DNA of 64,000 nucleotides from Heligmosomoides polygyrus polygyrus (lineage: Eukaryota > Nematoda > Chromadorea > Rhabditida > Heligmosomidae): positions 74,682,643 to 74,746,642 of the forward strand of contig OX377202.1 of NCBI GenBank assembly GCA_947396885.1, written 5' to 3'. How positions within the stretch are numbered: the first letter of the stretch is position 1; every line of letters starts with the position of its first letter. The translations under genes were made by a program, and so were the position numbers. A model generated the notes under the pieces. The model did not search any database, was not told the origin of the DNA, and worked only from the letters and a program-made list of their open reading frames with translations. Below are positions 32,701-41,100 of the stretch, in pieces.

Positions 32701-34992
32701 GAAGATCGCAACGATCTAGGCGAGTGAATGGTGCGAACTCTTTTTAATACACTATATGATTGCTTCCTAATTGCGAGTTAGGATAAAATTAAGCTCATTA
32801 CATTTTTCATAAAAGACAGAAGTTGTGTGAAATTTGAAGCAGTATGTGTGCTCACCTTCTGAGGTAGGATAATTAAAATTTTATAAAAAAGCTATACTAA
32901 ATTTTCCTTGAACAGAAGTTATTACGGTCGTCTCGGAGACCCTCCGATTTGATGCGGAAGATGTTCAGTTTGTCTCTGTTACGGCTAGACGTGGAGTAGT
33001 AGTGTGGCGCAGTAATTCCTTTTTACGTAGATGAGCTTGGAAGTTGCGTGGCTATTAACTATGCTTATGCTCGAATGACCCATTCGAATAGGTATTCGAA
33101 TGATTTTCATTCGAATTTGAATATTCGAATTCGAATATTCGAAAAATCGCGTTTTTCGAATGTATTCGAATTCGAATATTCAAAAAATCGCATTTTTCGA
33201 ATGTATTCGAATTCGAATATTCAGAAAAATCGCGTTTTTCGAATATATTCGATTTCGAATGCTCGAAAATTTTCGGTATTCGAAACCATTCGAATATTCG
33301 CAATTTCCCAGAAAGCAAAAATTATTCAAGTATTCGAAAAGTGTCATTCGAATGCCCAACAATAATTTGTGTATCGGCATATTTTGAAAAGGCTTGGTGG
33401 GTTTCTCGGGTAATTTGGGTCGCCAAAACGGTTCTGTCTGTGAATCAAAGCTGTGGTACGATGGTGGCTCGGTGCCCGGATACTGAGCGCCTCATCGATA
33501 CTAGTCACTTCCCGAAAAGCGGCCGGATGTTATCGATCGATTTTATCGATTTTTGTTCTGAATTGGCCATTTGAAGTTGGATTCGCATGGATACGTCGGC
33601 CGTATGCCTGACTTCACAAAGGGGAGGCGGCGTAGATCGGCCGGATGTTATCGATCGATTTTATCGATTTTTGTTCTGAATTGGCCATTTGAAGTGGGAT
33701 TCGCATGGATACGTCGGCCGTATGCCGGACTTCACAAAGGGGAGGCAGTGTATGTCGGCCGGATGTTATCGATCGATCTATTTTTCTGAAGTTTACCGTA
33801 GTTTATCAATATGTTGGCTGGAGAATAATTACATTCACAAGTTCATCGCAAATAAGAAATATTTATTCCTACCACTTACTTGGGTGAATCACCAGAACGA
33901 AATGAGTCTGGCCCTCATGGGTAGCTTATTCCTAGCTACTTGTAATACATTTTGTGGCCACAAAATCGACAGTGTGATATTTCACATTTCTAGATGAGCA
34001 GGACAGACTTGCAACAGATTTACATGTAGTACTTTGTCGTCAGTCCTTCATTAGCTGCCGCTAGGCAAAAGCATTGTTTCATGAAAGTTCTTTAACAGTC
34101 AGTCTGCCACCAATTTCAAAAAGGATTGTTTTAAAGTGACCTAGAAGCTTACAGTGGCTCAACCAGATAATGTTCCCTTGTAAACCTTTCGTTTGTTCCT
34201 CAAGCAGCAATTAACAAAACATTAGTATTCCTTTGAGAAAAATTCGTATTCCAGTAAGCAAGGAAATTAGACGCTTCCATAAGCCCTTTGATCGTTCTAC
34301 GTGTAAGTTCTCTATCTCATTTTCACGACTCACATGGGGGTTTATGAGATGCCTGTCGATAAAAACCTCGTGCTTAACTAGGAAGGGATCCGTTATGTAT
34401 TGCTTCCCTTTTCTCTTCTGTGTTGCCTTCTATCATGTCTATAATACAGCCTGATTTTTCATTCGAATTCGAATATTCGAATCGAATATTCGAATTCGAA
34501 TATTCGAATCGAATATTCGAATTCGAATATTCGAAAAATCGAATTTTTCGAGTGTATTCGAATTCGAATGTTCAAAAAATCGCGTTTTTCGAATGTATTC
34601 GAATTCGAATATTCAAAAAATCGCGTTTTTCGAATGTATTCGAATTCGAGTGTTCAGAAAAATCGCGTTTTCGAATATATTCGATTTCGAATGCTCGAAA
34701 ATTTTCGGTATTCGAAACCCCTCGAATATTCGAAATTTTTGGGAGAGCATAAGTATAGTGTGGACGTTGTGGGCTGATGCTACTGAGTGTGATTCTGGTA
34801 CTCTTTTCTACTTTTTTCAGAGAAGAAGGTCGCTACGACTTTACTCATGAGATCCTTGCGAACGAGGAATCGGTTTTCGAAGGGAAGAAAATCAAAAAGT
34901 CTAGAAGGATCTCAATCATATGCCGTGATTTGCCTAAACCGGAAAACGTGAAAGAGTCAAGCATTGAAATGAAACCAATCCCGGAGAACTAG
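21990..34992 (+). CDS. alkb-7: ALKBH7-like mitochondrial Fe(II)/2-oxoglutarate dioxygenase, 5 exons, 223 aa
   Basis: AlkB-family dioxygenase; the vertebrate ortholog is mitochondrial and linked to programmed necrosis and fatty-acid metabolism. Exons: 21990-22187, 22277-22350, 22716-22815, 23238-23365, 34821-34992; all junctions are GT-AG and keep frame. The predicted 223 aa compare with 221 in human. The N-terminus ([14 protein letters not shown]) is basic and hydrophobic, like a mitochondrial targeting sequence. Iron ligands: H119 and D121 in [11 protein letters not shown], and H176 in RYDFTHEIL (human 121, 123, 177). The 2-oxoglutarate arginines lie in SRRISIICR near residue 195. Intron 3 is largely a SINE copy. 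Intron 4 is 11.5 kb and packed with transposons, yet the flanking exons are intact. Poly(A) signal AATAAA at 35054. Confidence 0.93.
22880..23200 (+). repeat. SINE copy (family S) in ALKBH7 intron 3
   Basis: Contains GCCGGCTGTCGCC, TTCCTGG, GCGAGCCTTCC, CAGGGCCGATGAGTCGGTTCC, TTATTCATCGGCTGGCCGTCGTAAG and the terminal ACGATATCTCGTCGAAGAATAATACGCGGCGCATT-like block of the family. It fills most of this 422-bp intron. Diverged. Confidence 0.65.
23669..23764. repeat. (TA)n microsatellite
   Basis: About 48 TA units with one C interruption. The Tyr/Ile open frames on both strands are artefacts of the repeat. Confidence 0.95.
25104..26522. mobile_element. Foldback element B with tRNA-like arms
   Basis: Inserted between RTE segments. 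The ends are inverted: GAGAGCCTCCGGGGTAGCGG at 25104 and the reverse complement of GCCACTCCGGAGGCTCTC at 26522. Arms of ~185-270 bp include a tRNA-like unit at about 25170-25235 (plus) and 26260-26340 (minus) with the B-box-like GGTTCGGTCCC. The centre holds a further MITE (25751-26245). No transposase. Confidence 0.65.
25751..26245. mobile_element. GGATCTATCC MITE, copy 1
   Basis: Begins GGATCTATCCTAGTCCG followed by a G-rich run and CACATAATTAAAAAGT. It ends with the inverse, ACTTTTTAGTTATGT through GACTAGGATAGATCC. Flanks ACGACTCA and ACAACTCG agree at 6 of 8 positions. The inner sequence carries two diverged repeats of TGATAACATGTCAG with GCGGCATGC. Non-autonomous; superfamily not assigned. 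Confidence 0.75.
27135..27637. mobile_element. GGATCTATCC MITE, copy 2, with 8-bp duplication
   Basis: 503 bp, flanked by perfect GTATTCTC (27127-27134 and 27638-27645). Its termini match copy 1, with a poly-C/G run next to the right terminus. The internal part is inverted relative to copy 1. It splits the RT reading frame of the old RTE between TEYVENTD and the palm domain, so it is younger than the RTE. An (AAAC)n tract lies at 27240-27272. Confidence 0.85.
29496..30235. other. ALKBH7 intron 4 segment, nothing recognised
   Basis: A pair of ~20-bp inverted words around 29820-29910 (AGCTCTGG..) suggests a small hairpin. No family assigned. Confidence 0.35.
30547..30610 (+). other. tRNA-like unit in left arm of foldback C
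   Basis: TGGCGCAGTGG is a perfect A box and GGTTCGGTCCC a near-perfect B box. A T-arm-like GGGGG-TTCGGTC-CCC stem can form. The acceptor stem does not pair, so it is not a functional tRNA. It points toward the element centre. Confidence 0.6.
30780..31082 (-). CDS. Hypothetical acidic small ORF in the core of foldback C
   Basis: About 100 codons from ATG 31082 to a stop at 30780. No family recognised. It has an acidic Glu-rich middle ([16 protein letters not shown]) and a C-terminus [17 protein letters not shown] longer upstream frame runs into the tRNA-like arm and is probably noise. It could be a captured exon fragment, an element-encoded peptide or chance. It lies in ALKBH7 intron 4, antisense. 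Confidence 0.25.
   Translation of the reverse strand: MSANPRVVILRLTMKCESPLDAVPSRDEMKLTEGIASIVRDFELQQLEIDEVEKLEVVEEEDQQFQPEEDCAGVTTPLTSKGTITFSGGQIVSEKKAWLY
31125..31189 (-). other. tRNA-like unit in right arm of foldback C
   Basis: Reverse-complement counterpart of 30547-30610 with a few substitutions, also pointing inward. Confidence 0.6.
31703..32601 (-). mobile_element. Mariner transposon relic 1
   Basis: Terminal inverted repeats TTAGGTTGGTGAAAAAGTCT and (reverse) AGACTTTCTCACCAACCTAA, with TA at the left boundary. At ~900 bp it is shorter than the usual 1.3 kb. The minus strand encodes transposase scraps in several frames, including LDNARPQV and [20 protein letters not shown], the second and third catalytic blocks of DD34D mariners. 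The third Asp is replaced (PSHYH). Frameshifted and inactive. Inserted into repeat C. Confidence 0.88.
33065..33350. repeat. TTCGAATA motif array 1
   Basis: Dense, degenerate TTCGAATATTCGAA words with AAAATCGCGTTTTTCGAATG blocks repeated at ~50-bp spacing. The motif is self-complementary, so the array can cruciform. It closely resembles array 2 (34456-34740) in direct orientation. Open frames are repeat artefacts. Confidence 0.85.
33521..33790 (+). repeat. 118-bp tandem repeat, ~2.3 copies
   Basis: GGCCGGATGTTATCGATCGA starts at 33521, 33639 and 33757, so the period is exactly 118. The units contain TTTTATCGATTTTTGTTCTG and GGATACGTCGGCCGTATGCC. Copies 1 and 2 differ by only a few bases, so the duplication is recent. 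Confidence 0.9.
33791..34455. other. ALKBH7 intron 4 segment, nothing recognised
   Basis: AT-rich intronic sequence between the tandem repeat and array 2. No coding or repeat signal recognised. Confidence 0.35.
34456..34740. repeat. TTCGAATA motif array 2
   Basis: Same block order as array 1, ending CTCGAAAATTTTCGGTATTC before diverging. It lies about 80 bp before the last ALKBH7 exon. Confidence 0.85.
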
Positions 34993-35053
34993 TCACATAT
35001 TGTTTATTCGTTGCTTATTAGTGTTGTTCTTGTGTCATGTTGTCATGTTTAAT

Positions 35054-35059
35054 AATAAA
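35054..35059 (+). promoter_or_regulatory. Poly(A) signal of ALKBH7
   Basis: AATAAA 62 bases after the stop at 34990-34992. Confidence 0.65.
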
Positions 35060-35134
35060 TATTGCATACTATGAGTATTTGGGAGTCAACCGCGTTTTCT
35101 CAACCACCACCACGGAGAAGTGTCTGTTATGACG

Positions 35135-35140
35135 TTTATT
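35135..35140 (-). promoter_or_regulatory. Poly(A) signal of the TTBK-like kinase
   Basis: TTTATT on plus (AATAAA on minus) 56 bases after the kinase stop. It faces the ALKBH7 signal across about 75 bp. Confidence 0.6.
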
Positions 35141-35195
35141 CTGTATAAGTATATATTCAGGTTTTCAAACGAAACTGATCGCATATGTCGAGGGG

Positions 35196-38100
35196 TTAGG
35201 AGTATTCCTTCTCCCAGTCGTACGGGAATTCTTTCACTCCTTTTCTTTTCATCGCTTTGCGTAGCGTTGCGTAGATAAACTCGTAGTTGGGCTCTGAGAA
35301 GAACTGAAGTCCATCGATATGCCTGAAATGGTTGTAGTTGGGTGGTAGAGTTCCCTAGAAAGTGGGCATTTCCACCATGGGCAGGAATCATCAACGACTT
35401 ACATAACTTTAACTGAGAATTGTAAGCGAAACGCGGCTTATCGCTCACCATATCGCTTGATAAGCCGCGTTATCTGAGTGTTTCGCTTACAATTCTCCGT
35501 TAAAGTTACGTAAGTCGTTGATGAATCCGGCCCCAGAGTAACAAATAACTCACTCCAGGATCTGTTGGTACTCCTCTCGAGGTCCCAGTTTCAAAAATTC
35601 AGTGAGAAGCGGTTCCTGACGTGCTTCCACTTTCGTTCGTCCTACCTGTTTTTGGCTAGGATTACGAACAATCTACGGAGGGGCTGTAGTTATTGCCAGC
35701 AGATGCAACAATTGTTGCTTATTTGTAGCGCTTCTTCAAAAGAAAATTGATACAGTTTAAATGGTGGCACAGCTTAATCGTAGCAACTCCAACGATCAGT
35801 AGCTCATCCAAAGCAGGATGTGGAATTTTTTTTTAGCAATGCGCAGAGGTCACGCGGCGCATTTTTCCAGCGCATTGCCAAGTTTGCCAGGTGGTGTGAA
35901 TTCCGTTTGTGTCGTGTCCTTGTGCAGTAAAGGTTGGAGAAGTATTCTGCGCTTGGCTTTGAAGGGCCTTCCCTTCGAGCTCAAGGCTGGGCTATGGTTT
36001 ACTGTAAAACGATAGGTCAGAAAGGCTAAGCAAATTGACTACCCATGTGAATTCTTGATCAAGAAAGGAATTCCCTGACTCAGACAGACCTAAACTTATT
36101 GTATCATTTATGGAAAATGATTGTCGGAATAGAGCTGCGCTGATATCCGCTAAGTAATCAATGATGGCATCTTTAGCGTAAGGATGAACTAGAGAGTACG
36201 GCTAATCGTGAATATGTGGAGAGTGCATGGCTCCATGCTCAAGCAAAATTTTGGATTATTTGAGCCAAGAAACGGAGAAGTAACAACGGTCCCAAATCTT
36301 TATGTGAATTCGATGAATAATTGTTGCCAACTTTTCTAGCTAAGTTTATGTACTCTAAATTGCTTGCTGCGTGGGAGGCCGGTTGGAGAAAGCGCCGGCT
36401 GTCGCGTCGCCACAGAAGGTTTCAACGATTTTGGGTCCGGCGAGAGTCAGCCAATCCTTCCATCACTCCTGCTACCAGATGTGTCCGTAAAGGCAAATAA
36501 TTGAAGACTTGCATATTGGCCTTGTCAAGTAGTTGCTTAGACTAGATATGAAGTCAAATAGGTGTACTATTCAGAATGAGAGGTGCATCCCGAACAGTGG
36601 GTGACTAACGCTTGCCTTTATCCGCAATCTAACATGACCGTAAACACAAGCGTTCGACGAAGTCAGTTGCAAAAATACTTCCAATTCTATATCATTCAGC
36701 TGTTTGTAAGCACCATTTACACAGTCATTCAAGGAGACATTGTATTATGTTAGCCGTATGCACGGCATAGTCTCGCACATAGGTAATAATACACTTTTCG
36801 CTACCATGCGTTTTGGGATAGGCCAAGAGACATCGCTAACTAGATTTGTTATAATTTTCGGATCTTCCGATCGGAGGATTTTCGGATCGGAGGAAGCATA
36901 CAGTGATTTGCGTCTCCAATCCCTTGCTACAGTTTCTTCGAGAGCCTCAGCTGGTCTTCGTGTGGGAACTTTCATCTAAATTCGTGGGATGTAGCTGTAC
37001 GGAATGGAATGACGTTCACTTTTCGATTGTCCCCCCCCCCCCCTTCTCCGACTAGGATACATCCTAATATTTTAATTACTCAATCATAGCTGGCATCTTT
37101 GAGAGCTTTCTTTCTACGCTTACATCCTTGATATTCGTCACTCCTTTCCATGGTAGATGTGCATTCGTGAAGTCGACCAACATGTAGAACCTTAAAATTT
37201 GGAGCGCTGAAGCTTGCTGAATGAGCAGTGCAATAAGACATCTTAAGAATTGGATTAGACCGACATTCCAGGAGTTATGTATTTAAATCAATTAGATACC
37301 AGACGCTTTTGCCGTTGTAAAACGATTCTGACGAAGAACGTTGAAGATAGAGCGAAAAACTCCGTATAGAAAGTAGCATCAATGCGCAATGCAAGTTGAA
37401 TTTTTACTTTATAATAGGCGAATGAAAATAGTAATTGGACTGCATCAAGGTCCAATGTAATTTTGGTGGTTCTCAATACAAATTTTCCGTTTTATTCTTA
37501 AAGTACACCTTTAAGTATTTATATATTTATTTCCCTTAAAATCGACCAAGAAGTATTCTACAAACTACATAGAAATGGAAGTGGACTTTGACAGTTGGGA
37601 TCTTGAGATTATTGTTAACCTTTAGGGTCTTAGCTTCAGTCTTGTTTATTGAGTTGCTATTACCTTGTTCCCTAGTATATGCGGGTCCGACGACTGAGGT
37701 CGGCATCCGGCTCTAGGTCGGTTGACTTGTGATGGTTCTTTCGTCCGTCGGCAATCCCATGAGTCCAAAGGTCCGATGATCGGGCGATCAGACCGAGGCG
37801 GAGTAGACCGGACTAGACTGAGCTGAACCGGCTCGAGCTTTCATCTGCTCGACCTCAATTTATAGTCGAAGATGGGCGGAGTTTACGAGATGGTCTAGAT
37901 ATCATGGACCAAAGTCCATGACACTCCGCAGCCAGGAGAAGTCAAATCAACGACGTTAATTTTGCTGTCGCATCCTCCCCGCAAGCAGATGTTAACGTTG
38001 GATTTTGTTAAAAGTTGAGTTGTGAAAATTTGGTTTTGAGAATTTTGATTGAAAAAATTTTGATTTTGACAAAAAGTAATATGGATACAATACAGTATCA

Positions 38101-41100
38101 ATACGCATTGAAATACTAAATACATATGTAATGTAACACAATAACAAGTCTACAATGTCGTCGAAGTCGTTGCGAGGAGTCGTCGAACTTCGTTGGGAAT
38201 CGTATTGTGGGCTGCCGTTGATGACGAAGTACGAGGGTTTTGTAGGCGACCATAGGGTGATGCTCGGCGTTGTGCCTATTGTGGTTGAAGCCGTCTGACG
38301 TCAGGTGGAGTCGATCCAAACAGGAGTACCGGTCGTCGAAGTAGATTGTTCGTAAATTTTGACTTGTTTTAGTTTTGTTACTGTTTTGAATGGATAGGGT
38401 ACCAGAACATTGTAGTTCTGACGTTTACTGTTAAATACTTGAAATCTTACTACTACCTGAATTAAAAATGTTTTAAACCTTATAAGATATGTTTGGGGTG
38501 TGATGCTTTTTTTGATTTTTATTTTATTTTATTTAGTTAATTTGTTACTTTTTTACATTTAGTCTCTCCTCTTATTTTTTCTCTCTCCTAAATTGTTCTT
38601 TTGTTTCTTTCAACGAGTTTTAATTGAGATTTTATCTTGTTTTGACTTGTACCCGTGTCTAGTTTGATAACTTGATTTTGTTATTTAGGCATTCGATCTC
38701 ACAAGCTTTATTTTCTTAAGCCTTCACAAATTGAACGCGAACTATTAGATTACATTCCAAACGTGTGGGGACAAAAGGCGGAATTGTGTCTTTCCGCTTC
38801 TTTTGTACGCCCCTCTTTTTTGCAATAGAAGCATGTGGAGCTCGATGGACACGATGTCGCTAAGTGCGATGCCACCTGGAGACACCGCTCGCAGCGGTTT
38901 CGCTCTTGGCATTGCTTGCGGCGATCAGAGAGACGGCGGAAGGTTTTGCAGTCGGAAGCCCAATGCGTTCCGTCGCAGAAGGGGCAGCACTCTCCTCGTC
39001 TTGTGCGGTCCATCTTGTGAGATTGCGTTGGCTGCGTGGTTGCGGGTCCTTGATGTTGTGGTTGCGGCCTTGTTTGTTGTTCTTCCATTGTGCGGAGAAT
39101 GTCCACAACGTCGAACAGCGTGCGTTCGATTGCGTCAAGGCGTTGTTCGACGCCGTTCAGAAGTTCCTTGTGTTTTTGCTTTTGGGGTCCTGGATCAGTG
39201 TTTTCGGTTTTCTCTCGTTTTCGTTTATTTGTGAATCCAAGCCGGCTTCCTATGAATGGCAGTCCGTCGGTTTTGTCTTTTATGTCGTGCAATTTGCGGT
39301 CTATGCGACCGAGTGGGCTTTCCGGAACGTTCACGATGCGTGCTTCGGTTTCGGCTTGATTCTCGCGGTTAGCGTCTGGCGTGGGTCGGTTTGGCGAGCT
39401 GGAGTCTTTGTCCTCTACGGCGTGTGACGGTTCCTTAGGAATTTCATCAGCCTCCCCGGCCATCTGAAACTATTGACTTGAATTGCGATTGCGTTGCTTT
39501 TTATTGAATTCGAAGAGCACGGGTATTATACTTGTTATAGTACGGATAGGATGCGAGCAAAAATTCTGATGGGTATGTGAAGAAGAAATCTAAGGAGCCT
39601 CCAAAGGTTGTGGAGGATTGAGAGTGGGATTAGGGCAATCCTGATTGGTGTGAGCATTGGAAGAAGTGACAGTAGGCCTTTGTTGCCTGTATTTATATTG
39701 GTTGTAGAGAATGTTTTACTGAGATACGCTGCACTGATAAACAGAGCGCCGGCCAATGTTATGAGAATGCATATGGTGTAAAGTAGGAATTTTTTGCAAA
39801 CTTGAAAGAATTGGTTGAAGTCTGGAAATTGTAACTCTACGTCAAACAGACTGTCTGACGTTGTAATGTTGTCCCACATTTTGACATATTTGAAAAATGG
39901 TTTTATTCCATTAACATAATTTAGTGTGCCTTGGAGTTCTAATACAGTAGTGTGTGTACCGCAACGCACGGTACACTGTTCCTTGATATTTGCCTTATTA
40001 AAGAATAATCGTATTTGGTTTTGTTTACCTTGTCGTGTGCAGATTAGTACAAAATGTTGTATTCCACATGTTACTTGTGCGGTTGAATGGGATATGTCTG
40101 TTGTGCACAATATTGTTGCGATTGCTCCTTTAAGGCAGTTGTAGCATCCGATAAGAGAATTAGGTATGACATTGCATGTGAAGCGTTCTAGTTCTTGCGC
40201 AAAACTTGTTATGGTAAGGTTTAGATTTAGCGCTATTTCGAGCGATAGAGCCGTTGTGCGGATTGTTGGTATGTTGCTACTTCCTTCGCTTATAACCATA
40301 CCATTAGGAATCGGCGTCGGAAGAACATGTGACAGCTGTCCTAGTTGGGATACGTTATTATGTGTACAATAGCAGTTCACGGAATCCTCGGCTGGGTTGC
40401 AAGTGCATGAGTCACGTATAGCACAGTTAGTTGTGAGATTTTTCTTATTTGGGTAAGAGGTACATGCGTAGCTGAATGTGGTTTCGTCACTCAGGTACGC
40501 TGTCGATTGTTTATTTGTAATATATCGTTTGTTAAGAAGGGGTATTGGTGTGAAAGAGAACGTTGTAATCTCAATTGTTGCGTCATGAAGCCGTTTGACT
40601 GAGAATGGTTTGATTTCTATTTGATAGGATTGTATTGGTTTATTTAATTGTGCCTGCTCAATCCTGAGCTTGATTGTTTCAAACCACGACGGGCATTGGA
40701 ATACTTCGAAAATTTCGTTGTCCACCGGGACGTGGTAGATGCGATAGAACAAACATCCGGAAGAAGGGTATCCGCATGAACATCCGAGACCACCACATGA
40801 TTCCGAGCAGTAGGTTATTCCCGTGTAGTTATTAGCCACGTCCAGTTCTTCAACGAGCGTATCGGGTAGTATTTTGGCGCATTTGAGCCCGGTACATGTG
40901 CCCATGTGAGGACAACGTTTTCGATATTGCACTTGTGTTAGTGTGTTACGGGTGTAGTATAATGTTTCTTTTCTACACCTTAGTATAAGCTCTTCCACAG
41001 TTATTTTCATTATGTGAAGTTCACGGTTTTGATAGCTGAGGGTTAGGCATATTTCCGATTGCATTGTGTTAAGTTTTGCTATGATTGCAGTACGGTTGCT

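Larger units (their letters stand above)
30236..32960. mobile_element. Repeat C (GAATTGGACA family) carrying nested insertions
   Basis: The left end has repeated GAATTGGACA words. An internal arm at 31440-31560 (TTCTGTTCAAGGAAAAGTTC.. and ACTTTCCTTGAA) is mirrored at 32870-32930 (AATTTTCCTTGAACAGAAGTT). The compact relative at 51270-52105 shows the unbroken layout. Here the family member is expanded by foldback C (30355-31380) and a mariner (31703-32601). Confidence 0.5.

Noticed and set aside
33048..33380. Overlapping Ser/Asn/Ile/Phe-rich frames on both strands, also at 34420-34850
   Set aside because: Translation of the TTCGAATA arrays; the composition follows the repeat.
37924..38749. Integrase core relocated downstream of ORF3
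   Set aside because: I looked for DDE-type or BEL C-terminal motifs in this region and in the leader and saw none; the integrase core is absent from the element.
38803..39427. Two long plus-strand open frames (143 and 187 codons) opposite BEL ORF3
   Set aside because: They are antisense to a frame with clear zinc knuckles and a coiled coil, and show no domain of their own.
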